From: Parafrankia irregularis
Lineage (GTDB): Bacteria; Actinomycetota; Actinomycetes; Frankiales; Frankiaceae
Assembly: GCF_001536285.1 (NCBI RefSeq)
Contig: NZ_FAOZ01000001.1
Span: 62,001 to 126,000 of the forward strand
Length of the DNA: 64,000 nucleotides
Direction: 5' to 3'
Shown: piece by piece, positions 43,101-51,426 of the stretch
Position numbering within the stretch: the first letter of the stretch is position 1
Layout of the letters: every line of letters starts with the position of its first letter
Program-made: the position numbers and the translations under genes
The notes under the pieces: generated by a model
Databases searched by the model: none
Seen by the model: only the letters and a program-made list of their open reading frames with translations
Told to the model about the DNA's origin: nothing

Positions 43101-43514
43101 ATGACCAGCGTCGACATGAACAACGTCGTCAGCGCGCCCTACACCGGCGTTCTCGGGCTTCATCATCTTCAGCTGGCGATCCCGGCCGGGGCGGAGGATG
43201 CCTGTCGGGCCTTCTGGTGCGACCTGCTCGGCCTCACCGAGGTGCCGAAGCCGCCACCGATGGCCGCTCGGGGCGGCGCCTGGTTCCGCGGAGCCGGCTT
43301 CGAGCTGCATGTCGGTGTCGATCCGGCGTTCACTCCGGCGGCCAAGGCGCATCCGGCCATCCTCGTCGACGACATCGACGCGCTGTCCGAACGCCTGGCG
43401 GCCGCGGGCATCGCGGTGACCTGGTCGCACGACTTTCCAGGCCACCGCCACTTCTACAGCCCCGACCCGGTCGGTAACCGAATCGAGTTCATCTCGCCCG
43501 ACCCGGTGTCCTAA
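43101..43514 (+). CDS. VOC (glyoxalase/bleomycin-resistance) family protein
   Basis: A 137-residue VOC protein with two beta-alpha-beta units: LGLHHLQLAIPAGAEDACRA and FWCDLLGLTEVP, then HPAILVDDIDALSERLAAAG and HFYSPDPVGNRIEFI. Metal-ligand candidates are His in LHHLQ and Glu in RIEFI. ATG 43101 follows GGGAGG at about 8 bp. Substrate unknown. Confidence 0.85.
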   Translation: MTSVDMNNVVSAPYTGVLGLHHLQLAIPAGAEDACRAFWCDLLGLTEVPKPPPMAARGGAWFRGAGFELHVGVDPAFTPAAKAHPAILVDDIDALSERLAAAGIAVTWSHDFPGHRHFYSPDPVGNRIEFISPDPVS

Positions 43515-43544
43515 CGCCACTGGTGGTGGGAAGACCGCGAGCCG

Positions 43545-44150
43545 TCAGGGCGTCAGGTACGCCTCGACCTCGGCGATCGCCTGCGCCGTGTCGCGGAAGA
43601 GGACGCCATGCCAGCCGGCCGCCCGAGCACCCTCGACGGCCGCCGGTGTGTCGTCCAGGAACACCACCTCATCGGGAGCGACGCCCAGCCGTTCGCAGGT
43701 CAACGTGTAGATCCGCGGATCCGGCTTGGCCAGCCCGACCTCATGGGAATAGACGATCACTTCGGTGACGTCCGCGAACCCGTATCGCTCCTGCTCACGT
43801 TCACGCGCACCGACGAAACTGTTACTGAGAAATCCCGTACGAAACCGCGGCGGGAGTGCCCGGAACCACGCGAACAGCTCGACGTTCAGCGTGCCCAGAT
43901 ACTCGTCCCACATCAGGCTCCAGAAGTCCTCCAGCTGTTCCTCGGAGACATCCAGGCACGCGCGGGCCATGGCAATCACCTCGCTCTCCGACATCGTCCC
44001 CAACGAGCCCGCGAGGAAGACGTCGGCCAGACGCCCCAGCACGGTGCCCGCCGCCAGACCGGCCCGCTGTTCCCAACGCGGCATCCACCCGGTCTGCGGC
44101 GTCACCTCGAGCACGCCCCCGATATCAAGGACCACACAGCGCGCACCCAT
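43545..44150 (-). CDS. HAD-superfamily hydrolase
   Basis: A 201-residue HAD type I hydrolase. Motif I is VVLDIGGVLE, in which the second Asp of the usual DxD is Gly, as in the epoxide-hydrolase N-terminal-like and related subgroup; motif II Ser in FLSNS; motif III Lys in LAKPDPRIY; motif IV VVFLDDTPAAVEGA. The nucleophile Asp is present, so catalysis is possible, but the missing acid-base Asp argues for weak phosphatase or another role. Convergent with the VOC gene (30 bp). Confidence 0.85.
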   Translation of the reverse strand: MGARCVVLDIGGVLEVTPQTGWMPRWEQRAGLAAGTVLGRLADVFLAGSLGTMSESEVIAMARACLDVSEEQLEDFWSLMWDEYLGTLNVELFAWFRALPPRFRTGFLSNSFVGAREREQERYGFADVTEVIVYSHEVGLAKPDPRIYTLTCERLGVAPDEVVFLDDTPAAVEGARAAGWHGVLFRDTAQAIAEVEAYLTP

Positions 44151-44246
44151 TCATCCGCCTCTCCGAGACAGGTCTCGCCGCGGTGTCGCTTGGCTCTGAC
44201 CGGCATCTGTTGGAGGGAACAAGGCGGGCGCGCCGCCCCTTGCACG

Positions 44247-45746
44247 TCAGTTGCCGGTATAGAGATCCGACGGGCCGACCAGCAGGACGTCCGGTGACTG
44301 CGCGGCGGCCGTCACCAGCGATTCCCCGAAACCCGCGGCGCTGAAACAGACGAGTCGGGCGGTATCCGCACCCGGGCGCCCCTGTGCGCTCAGCAGCTCC
44401 CGGATCCGACGGAGCCGATCGACGTGGGCGAGCCCCATGGTTTCACCCCATTTGGCCTCGCCGATCGCCAGAAGTCGTTCGTGCCCCTGGTCGTCCTCGT
44501 CGAACCCGAAGGCGACGACGTCGAGCTGGTGACTCGCGCGGGCGGACGGATCGCTGACGACGCCCGAGGTAACCCGGCTCACCAGAGCTGCGCCGATCCG
44601 TTCCGGCGCGGCCAGGTGCGCGGTCCAGTACCGGCATACCTGCTCGAAGTGCGGCCCGAGCACGTTACCGACGAACCTGCGCTGGCCGATCCGCCAGAGC
44701 TGGGCAAGCCTGCGGCTGTCGCGCGCATGCTCCAGGTCCGCCCACATGGGACGCATCACCGCGTGGTAGAAGGTCACCAACGGCTCGGCGATGCGGAACT
44801 GGGTCCGATTGTCGCGAAACGCGTCGGGCTCCCGCGTGATCAGCCCGCAGTCGGCCAGAACGGTGAGCGGGTGCGCAAGGTCGCCCGACTTCCGCCCCAG
44901 GTAGGACGCGATGCCGCCACGCGTCGCGTTACCCTCCGCGATCGCGGCTAGGACCGAATGATAAAGCGCGGTGTCACGCAGGTCCGGCTCGTCGGAGAGC
45001 AGATAGCGCCCCTCACGGAAAAGCGCACTGGTCGGCGAGAGCACAGTACGGGTCACCCAGGCGTCGAAGTCGCCGGGGCCGGCCGGGACGTCGTCGCGCG
45101 CGAACTCGCGCCGGTAGGCGGGGGTGCCACCGACGATCGCGTTGACCTTCAACGCGGTGACCGGGTCGTCGATGCCCCAGAACCGGGCCGCGAGCTGGTG
45201 GTCGAGCGTCGGGACGACGAGCTCGAGACCGGCCCGGCCGCGCAGCGGAGCGCTTCCCGCGAGCAGACCGCCCATGAACGACATCGCGGACCCGCACAGC
45301 AGCAGCCGGGCCCGGCTGGCGTCCCGCTGCGCCCGGCGCGGCGCCAGCACGTTCTGGACGATTGACGGCAGCCGTGGGTTGGCCCGCACGAGGTAGGGAA
45401 ACTCGTCGATCACCACGGGCACCGGGCGATCGCGGCCCAGGTCGAGCAGTGCGTCGAACACGGGATACCAGTCGTCGACCGCCAGCGGCGCCGGCGCGCC
45501 CAGCCGCTCGGCCAGCGCGGCACCGACACGGCGCAGGGACTCGCCGTCCGTGGCCTCGTCCGAGCCGAAGTAGAACCCGCCGGTGGCCTCGCACAGCGCA
45601 CGGAGCAGGAACGTCTTGCCCTGCCGACGCCGCCCGGACACCACTCCCAGCGCCGCGCCCGTCCCGGCGTCGAGCGCGAACCGCGCAAGCGCCTCCCACT
45701 CGAACTCCCGGTCGAACATGCCCACCGGCCGCGCCAGCGTAGCCAA
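44247..45746 (-). CDS. Archaeal-type AAA ATPase with C-terminal DUF234 nuclease-like domain
   Basis: A 499-residue protein. The ATPase part (1-240) has Walker A SGRRRQGKTFLL and Walker B VPVVIDEFPYLV; a winged helix follows (RGGIASYLGRKSGDLAHPLT). The C-terminal DUF234 domain has QLDVVAFGFDE and LLAIGEAKW, a D...ExK pattern of restriction-endonuclease folds. TTG 45746 has GGGAGG at 7 bp; ATG 45719 is the alternative. This family is common in archaea and scattered in bacteria, so transfer is likely. The natural role is not established; a nucleic-acid-directed or conflict role is inferred. The upstream region is unusually AT-rich. Confidence 0.85.
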   Translation of the reverse strand: MATLARPVGMFDREFEWEALARFALDAGTGAALGVVSGRRRQGKTFLLRALCEATGGFYFGSDEATDGESLRRVGAALAERLGAPAPLAVDDWYPVFDALLDLGRDRPVPVVIDEFPYLVRANPRLPSIVQNVLAPRRAQRDASRARLLLCGSAMSFMGGLLAGSAPLRGRAGLELVVPTLDHQLAARFWGIDDPVTALKVNAIVGGTPAYRREFARDDVPAGPGDFDAWVTRTVLSPTSALFREGRYLLSDEPDLRDTALYHSVLAAIAEGNATRGGIASYLGRKSGDLAHPLTVLADCGLITREPDAFRDNRTQFRIAEPLVTFYHAVMRPMWADLEHARDSRRLAQLWRIGQRRFVGNVLGPHFEQVCRYWTAHLAAPERIGAALVSRVTSGVVSDPSARASHQLDVVAFGFDEDDQGHERLLAIGEAKWGETMGLAHVDRLRRIRELLSAQGRPGADTARLVCFSAAGFGESLVTAAAQSPDVLLVGPSDLYTGN

Positions 45747-45764
45747 CCAACTACCTCCCGCAGA

Positions 45765-45803
45765 TTTTCATAAGCACAGTTATCATAACCGCACTTATGA
45801 AAA
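45765..45803. promoter_or_regulatory. AT-rich inverted and direct repeats upstream of the DUF234 ATPase
   Basis: TTTTCATAAG (45765-45774) and CTTATGAAAA (45794-45803) form a perfect 10-bp inverted repeat. On the minus strand, TAAGTGCGGTTATG and TAACTGTGCTTATG are overlapping direct repeats (11 of 14 identical). The block is strikingly AT-rich against the surroundings and ends 19 bp before the TTG start, so it is a likely operator-promoter. Confidence 0.6.
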
Positions 45804-45818
45804 GCTGGGCGGCTGGCG

Positions 45819-45911
45819 ATGCCGACCTGCGCCGACATCGCGTTCAGCCCGGACGGCCGTCTGCTCGCGACGGCCGGGGTCAGCGGCGACAGCTACCTGA
45901 ACAGTGTCGAA
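45819..45911 (+). pseudogene. Remnant of a WD40-repeat gene (single blade)
   Basis: An ATG at 45819 opens a frame reading ADIAFSPDGRLLATAGVSGD, a textbook WD40 blade, and then loses similarity. No domain precedes or follows it, so it looks like the debris of a larger WD40 protein, similar to the repeats of the kinase at 25119-27623. Confidence 0.6.
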
Positions 45912-45950
45912 AGTCCACGACACCACGGCCCGCGGCCCCGACGGCGCTCA

Positions 45951-48749
45951 TCAGAGGATGGCGCGGCGTGTCATCGGGAGCCGTGACCGCGTGAACAGCC
46001 AGCCGGCGGCGACCGCGAGCAGCGGCACGGCGACGGTGACGATCAGCAGCGTCTCCCAGGGGATGACCAGCCGCCAGGGCGGGCCGACCACACCTTCGCC
46101 CTGCCGCATCATCAGGACCGTGGCCGCGCCGGGAAGGAAGCCGGCGATGCCGCCGAGGACGGTGCCCAGGCCGGCCACCACGCCGGCCTGGCTCGCCGCG
46201 AGCCGCCGGCGCAGGCCGGGGCTGGCGCCGATCGAGGCCAGGGTGGCGAGGTCCGCACGGCCGTCCGCGGCCGCCAGCCCGACCGTGATCACGGTCGCGC
46301 TCAGGGTGATCAGGCCAGCGCCGGCGGCCAGTGCCAGCAGGCCGATACCGAACTCGCTGGCATAACCGCGTTCCACCACCGGGGAGCTGAGCCCCAGGTC
46401 CTCCGCCGCCGCGTTGAGGCGCTCCACCTCGGTCTCGGTGGGCATGCGGTCCGTGGCGGCGACGATCTGGGCCGGGCCGCTGCGCAGGCCCAGGTCGCGT
46501 GCGGCCGCGGGGGAAAGGAGCAGGCCGCCGAAGGTGAGGTCGGAGGAGGGCGCCGACGTCGGGACCCGCGTGGCGGGCACCACGATCTCCCGCAGGGTGC
46601 CGCCGTCCGCGTTGTCGCCGTCGACGGTGACGGCGATGTGCACTGTTCCGTCCGGCCAGCGCAGCCGGTCGTCGAACACCGCCGCACCGCCTCCCGCCAG
46701 CACCCGGCGCAGGGCGGGTTCGGCGCGGCCAAGTGCCACCTCCACACCCGTCCCGTCGTCGACCACCACCTCGCTGCCGCCGAGGGTGACCGGGTAGGGG
46801 CCGGTGCCGTCCCAGCCACCGAAGACCTCCCGACACCGCGGCTCGTCGACGGGCGGCCCCCCGGCCGGCGAGGAACAGCCTGCTGGCAGGGGTGGTGACA
46901 GCGTCATCGACAGGCTCTTGCCGGAGGCGTCGACGGGCGTCTCGACCACGTGCACCGCCCGGATGGGCAGATGCTCGCGCAGCACCCGCTCCGCGCCGGC
47001 CAGCTCCCGCGCCACGTCGGCCTGGTCCCGCGAGTCGTCGACGAGGCTGATCAGTGCCACGCCGTCGCCCAGCATGGGCTGGTAGGCACGGCGATCGTGA
47101 TCATCCATGGCGGCGACGAACAGGGAGACGGCGACCGAGGCCGACACCGCCGCCATCACCGCGCCGATCGCCGGGGTGGTGCGGCCACGCTGGCGGGCGG
47201 CGTCGCGCAGGGCCAGCCGCCCGGCGACGGGCAGGGTCCCGGCGAGACGGGCGACCAGGCCCACCAGGACGCCACCGACGGCGATCAGGCCGAGCATCGT
47301 CAGCGTCGTCCCGGCGAGGATCAGCAGCCCACTGCGGTTGCCGGCACCGAGGAGCGCCACGGCCGTTCCGGTGCCGGCCAGGACGGTCCCGGCGACCGGG
47401 ACGCGGCGCCGCATCCGGGCCGGACTGCCGTGCCCGTTCAACGCGGCGAGCACGTCCAGCCGGCTCGCGGAGATCGCAGGGGCGGCCGCGGCTGCGATCG
47501 CGGTGAGCGTGCCGACCGCCACTATCGCCAGCAGATCCAGGATTCGGACGTCGGTGCGCACGATGTCGGCCCAGCCGTGGTCCACCAGGGTCGGGATGAG
47601 CGCCACGCCGAGCCCGGTACCGACGGCCGCCCCGAGCAGCGACGCGGCCAGGCCGATGACCACACCGCCGGCCAGCACGATGTCGCGCAGGTGCGCGGGT
47701 GCCCCGCCGCCGGCCGCGATCAGCGCGAGCTGGCGGCGGCTGCGCCGGGAACCGATCGCGAACGCGGGGCCGGCGAGCAGCGCCACCACCAGCAGTGCCA
47801 GGCCCGCGGCGAGCACCGTCGCGGCGACCATATCGGCCGCGGGGCCGGTCGAGAGGGCCGCCGGCAGCTGGGCCTCGGGGGGCGGGTCCGCGAGCACCGC
47901 CCGGCTCACCACCACCGCGCCCACGGCGTTGGCGGCACGTACCCGCGACCAGTCGATGGGATGCGGACCGACCACGTACAGCATCTGGGTGACCTCCGAG
48001 GCCACCGGAGCCAGCGTGCCGGGTGGGACCAGCACCGTCCTCTCCTGAGGTCCGAAGGTCTCCTCGACGACCCCGACGATCGTCAGCACGGGCCCGGAAC
48101 CCGGGGCCTCGCCCGCGGCGAGCGCCGCCGCCGTGAGCGTGTCGCCGACCCCGAGGCCGGCGTGGCGTGCGAGTGCCCGGCTGACCGCGGCCTCACCCAC
48201 GGCGGCGGGCAGCCGGCCGGACCGGACCGTTGCCAACGCCGCGAGCTCAGGACGGGTCCAGTCGGTCTCCCGCACGTTCGTGCCGACGGACCGGTCGCGG
48301 TGCGACCCGTCGCTGATCCGGAACCTCAGGTAGCCACGCAGCTCGGTAACGGCCGTGTTCCCGGCGGGCAGGGCCGACAGCGCCTGCCGCTGCGAGTCGG
48401 CGGGATCTGGCGCGGCGTCGCCCGCGCCGACGGCGTCGACGGCGCCCGGCGGAGGCATGGGGAGGTCCTCGGTCCGTATGTCGTTGCCATCGGGACTCTG
48501 GGTCAACGGACTTTCCAGCCCGAAGAACGAGACCTCGGCCTGCACGGACGGATCCTTACCCAGATGGCGGTAGGCGATCTGGGCCGGGCCGTCCTGGCTG
48601 GACCGAGCGATCACGTCGACCGTCGACACGAGCGTCACCGGCACCGCGATCATCGCGAGGACGAGTGCGGTGCGCCCGCGGGCACGCAGGGCGTCGCGCC
48701 GAGCGAGGCGCAGCGCCGCCCGCCAGGCCCGCAGCCGGCCAGCCGTCAC
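45951..48749 (-). CDS. FtsX/MacB-type ABC transporter permease
   Basis: A 932-residue permease with two FtsX-type units: an N-terminal helix (ALVLAMIAVPVTLVSTVDVI), a large extracytoplasmic domain, three helices around 310-420, more helices around 450-560, a second periplasmic-type domain, and three C-terminal helices (ITLSATVITVGLAAADG, LIVTVAVPLLAVAAGWL). The GTG at 48749 overlaps the ATPase stop (GTGA). It forms a PadR-ATPase-permease operon. Such systems export peptides or lipids or sense envelope stress. Confidence 0.88.
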   Translation of the reverse strand: MTAGRLRAWRAALRLARRDALRARGRTALVLAMIAVPVTLVSTVDVIARSSQDGPAQIAYRHLGKDPSVQAEVSFFGLESPLTQSPDGNDIRTEDLPMPPPGAVDAVGAGDAAPDPADSQRQALSALPAGNTAVTELRGYLRFRISDGSHRDRSVGTNVRETDWTRPELAALATVRSGRLPAAVGEAAVSRALARHAGLGVGDTLTAAALAAGEAPGSGPVLTIVGVVEETFGPQERTVLVPPGTLAPVASEVTQMLYVVGPHPIDWSRVRAANAVGAVVVSRAVLADPPPEAQLPAALSTGPAADMVAATVLAAGLALLVVALLAGPAFAIGSRRSRRQLALIAAGGGAPAHLRDIVLAGGVVIGLAASLLGAAVGTGLGVALIPTLVDHGWADIVRTDVRILDLLAIVAVGTLTAIAAAAAPAISASRLDVLAALNGHGSPARMRRRVPVAGTVLAGTGTAVALLGAGNRSGLLILAGTTLTMLGLIAVGGVLVGLVARLAGTLPVAGRLALRDAARQRGRTTPAIGAVMAAVSASVAVSLFVAAMDDHDRRAYQPMLGDGVALISLVDDSRDQADVARELAGAERVLREHLPIRAVHVVETPVDASGKSLSMTLSPPLPAGCSSPAGGPPVDEPRCREVFGGWDGTGPYPVTLGGSEVVVDDGTGVEVALGRAEPALRRVLAGGGAAVFDDRLRWPDGTVHIAVTVDGDNADGGTLREIVVPATRVPTSAPSSDLTFGGLLLSPAAARDLGLRSGPAQIVAATDRMPTETEVERLNAAAEDLGLSSPVVERGYASEFGIGLLALAAGAGLITLSATVITVGLAAADGRADLATLASIGASPGLRRRLAASQAGVVAGLGTVLGGIAGFLPGAATVLMMRQGEGVVGPPWRLVIPWETLLIVTVAVPLLAVAAGWLFTRSRLPMTRRAIL

Positions 48750-49687
48750 CGCCGACCCCCGTCGAACCCGCCGGACTCGCCGGACTCGCCGGACTCATGA
48801 AACTCATCGAACTCGTCAAAGCCGTCGGAACCGTCGGCACCGCCGGCACCGTCCCGCGCCGCGTTCGGCCCGTCCGACGCCGGGTTCGCCGCCGTACCGC
48901 CCCTCGAACCGTCCGCAGGGACGGGGACCGGGGCGCCCAGCAGGGACTCCGGCGTCGCGGGCGTGCCGGTCGAGTCCACGACCAGGCCGTCCCGCAGGAA
49001 GATCACACGGTCGGCCCAGGCCGCGTGCCGGGCCTCGTGCGTGACGAGCAGCCCCGCGGAGCCGGCGTCGCACCGGGCCCGCAGCACCCGCAGAACCGCC
49101 TCGCCGGTGTTCGAGTCCAGCGCCCCGGTCGGTTCGTCCGCCAGGACCAGGCCGCGCGGGCCGACCAGCGCGCGGGCGATAGCCACCCGCTGCTGCTGGC
49201 CACCGGACATGTCGTCGGGAAACCTGTCGGCGAGGTCGGCGACACCGACCTCGCCCAGGGCCGCCTGCGCCTCCCGCCGGGCCGCCCGGGCGGAGATCCC
49301 GTCCAGCTCGCGGGGAAGCATGACGTTCTCGACCGCGGTCAGCGCGGGAATCAGATTGAGGTTCTGGAAGACATAGCCGAGCGACCGCCGCCGCAGCGCG
49401 GCCAGGGCCTTCGGCGACTGGCCGCTCAGCGTCGCACCCGCGATGAGGACCTCACCCGAGGTCGGGGTGTCCAGACCACCGGCGAGGGCGAGCAGGGTCG
49501 ACTTGCCCGATCCGGACGGGCCCATCACCGCCACCAGCTCGCCGGCGCACACGGTGAGATCCACCCCGCGCAGCGCCTGCACCCTGTTCGCGCCCCGGCC
49601 GTGCTCCCGGTGCACGCCGCGGAGTTCCAGGGCGGGTGCCCGTCCGACCTCCACCTGGGCGTCCGGGCTGGTCAGTGCCGTTGTCAT
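48746..49687 (-). CDS. ABC transporter ATP-binding protein (MacB/LolD type)
   Basis: A 313-residue ATPase with Walker A MGPSGSGKSTLL, signature MSGGQQQRVAIARAL, Walker B LVLADEPTGALD and switch His VTHEARH. The C-terminal 60 residues are a Gly/Ser/Asp-rich tail (DEFDEFHESGESGESGG) encoded by short tandem repeats. ATG 49687 overlaps the PadR stop by 4 bp (ATGA). It energises the permease encoded next. Confidence 0.92.
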   Translation of the reverse strand: MTTALTSPDAQVEVGRAPALELRGVHREHGRGANRVQALRGVDLTVCAGELVAVMGPSGSGKSTLLALAGGLDTPTSGEVLIAGATLSGQSPKALAALRRRSLGYVFQNLNLIPALTAVENVMLPRELDGISARAARREAQAALGEVGVADLADRFPDDMSGGQQQRVAIARALVGPRGLVLADEPTGALDSNTGEAVLRVLRARCDAGSAGLLVTHEARHAAWADRVIFLRDGLVVDSTGTPATPESLLGAPVPVPADGSRGGTAANPASDGPNAARDGAGGADGSDGFDEFDEFHESGESGESGGFDGGRR

Positions 49688-50427
49688 CGGATGTCCTCAC
49701 GATCGGGTCCGGTAGGAGCGCCGGTGCGGTGGCGGATCAGGCGCAGCTCCACATGATCGAGCCAGCGGATCTCCGCCTCCGCGGTGAAGATCAGGTTTTC
49801 CAGGACGAGGAGCCAGGCGAGGTCGGCGCTGTCGTCGGCCGGCTGACGCAGCCGGGTGTACTCCTGCATCGCCCGGAGCGTCTCCACCCGCTGCCGCTGG
49901 AGCAGCGATCGGACGTCCACCTCGGGGAGCGTGACGGCGAGCGCGAGCTTGATGGCGAGCTCGTCGCGGCCCGCCATCCGCCGGCTCACCGGGGTCGACC
50001 ACCAGCGCAGCGCTTCCGCCGCGCCGGCAGCGGTGAGCCGGTAGACGATCCCCCGGCCGTCACCGCTGTCGCCGTCGCCGTGCTCCGGGTTAATGACCGC
50101 AGTCCTCGCCACGGGTGCGGCGGTGACCGGCGCGTCCGCGGCGACGGCGCTCGGGGCCGGCGTCCGCGTGCCAGGCCTTTCCGCAGCCGAGGCGTCCGCC
50201 GCCGTGCCGTCTGTAGCCGCGGCGTTCGGGTCGGTCGGGTCCGCTCGGCTGGGAGCGCGCTCGCCCACCACGAGGCCGTCCCGCTCGAGGCGACGCAGGG
50301 TCGTGTAGACCTGCCCGATGTTCAGCGGCCAGGTCGATCCCGTCCTGGCCTCGAACTCCGCCCGCAGCTGGTAGCCGTACATCGGGCGCTCCGCCAGCAG
50401 CGCGAGCAGCCCGTTCCGGACCGACAT
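49684..50427 (-). CDS. PadR-family transcriptional repressor
   Basis: A 247-residue PadR regulator. The winged helix (NGLLALLAERPMYGYQLRAE, NIGQVYTTLRRLERDGLV) is interrupted by a 65-residue Ala/Pro/Thr insert before the wing strand (GIVYRLTAAGAAEALRWW). A Vir-type dimer domain follows (LLQRQRVETLRAMQEYTRLR, WLDHVELRLIRHR). ATG 50427 follows AGGAGGGAGA. It heads the ABC operon and probably binds the inverted repeat 18 bp upstream, repressing itself and the transporter until an inducer binds. Confidence 0.9.
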   Translation of the reverse strand: MSVRNGLLALLAERPMYGYQLRAEFEARTGSTWPLNIGQVYTTLRRLERDGLVVGERAPSRADPTDPNAAATDGTAADASAAERPGTRTPAPSAVAADAPVTAAPVARTAVINPEHGDGDSGDGRGIVYRLTAAGAAEALRWWSTPVSRRMAGRDELAIKLALAVTLPEVDVRSLLQRQRVETLRAMQEYTRLRQPADDSADLAWLLVLENLIFTAEAEIRWLDHVELRLIRHRTGAPTGPDREDIR

Positions 50428-50444
50428 CCCGGATCTCCCTCCTC

Positions 50445-50484
50445 TGCATACCGAGTATGCACGGCGGACAATACTCGGTATGCA
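50445..50484. promoter_or_regulatory. Perfect 14-bp inverted repeat, likely PadR operator
   Basis: TGCATACCGAGTAT (50445-50458) and ATACTCGGTATGCA (50471-50484) are exact reverse complements, 12 bp apart. Each arm carries the ATAC/GTAT core of known PadR sites. It ends 18 bp before the padR start, in the right place for autoregulation. Confidence 0.75.
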
Positions 50485-50649
50485 ATCAAGGGATGCTTCC
50501 GTGGGCTCGCGAGCGGGGGCCGTGCCCTGGAGCGTGCTCGCGGTTCCGCACGGTGACCGGGAGGCTCGAAGCCTGGCGCCACCCCCCACCGGAGACCCAC
50601 GACCTGCGACGCGAGCGAGGCGCACCGCGGCCGCCGAGCGGCTTCGGCT

Positions 50650-51160
50650 GACCACGACCGCCCCGACCGGCCGGGGAAATCTCGCGCCGACTGACGTGAT
50701 CCCGACACTCTCCCGGCATGCGCCCACCGACGGACACGACATCGCCTGAGACCTTCAGACCGGCTCGGCAGCGGATCGTCTGCGCCCACTCCGGCACCCG
50801 CCGCCTCGACCTGGACGGCTGCCTCGCCTTCGCCTTCGCCTTCGCACCGCACAGCGTCGGACCTCGGCGCCGCTGGACGACCCCGTCCTCCTCACCGGAC
50901 TCGCCGCGCCGCGGTCAAAAAGTCGGCGAACCCGGGCATCGCCAACGTCGCCAACTCCGGGGTACGGCGAGGCCTCGACACGCGCCTGCGTCACCAACTC
51001 CGGCCCTGGGCCACGTTGCCGCGGCGCGCTCGACATCAGGCATCACTTCCGCCTCATTGAACTCGGCGAAATCTATGACCGAAGCAAAGAATGGCACTCT
51101 TCGTGCACGGGCAATGCCCCAGACGAGTGGACCGGACAAGGCCGGAGCAGCCAGAACAGG
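50650..51160 (+). pseudogene. Decayed L-lysine 6-aminotransferase gene (lat-like)
   Basis: Read over several frames this stretch matches the N-terminal third of the intact aminotransferase at 54507-56048. First TGRGNLAPTDVIPTLSRHAP against TGTRGQLGPTDVIPVLSRHV, then a stop at 50748. Next RIVCAHSGTRRLDLDG against STIVDARTGTRYLDLY, then LDDPVLLTGLAA against VRDPAFLAELA, then VKKSANPGIANVANSG against VNKPANPDMASVAYAE. The match fades near 51160. At least two frameshifts and one stop are needed, so it is a broken, truncated paralogue on the opposite strand to the intact gene. Confidence 0.7.
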
Positions 51161-51426
51161 ACGCCAGGATGGTGTGAGGCAGGAAACACCCGCGGCACGG
51201 CACTCGGGTTGTTTGCACCACCCATTTGTTGGGGGACCATGCGATCAGGAAGGGCCTGCGTCGCCCTGCTCCAGCTGACGCCGCCCTGGCACAGACTGAG
51301 CAGGCAGGGCCGGTGCTCCCCCGCGGCCGCTCGCCGCATTACCCGTGTCGTGTGGTCGCCGCGCGGGCGATCTGGCGGTTCCGCGGTGACCACAGGCCCC
51401 GGCGCCCGCAGGGACCGGAGGAAAAC

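Noticed and set aside
46950-48800. 616-codon plus-strand frame opposite the FtsX permease
   Set aside because: Shadow of a GC-rich gene with no recognisable domain.
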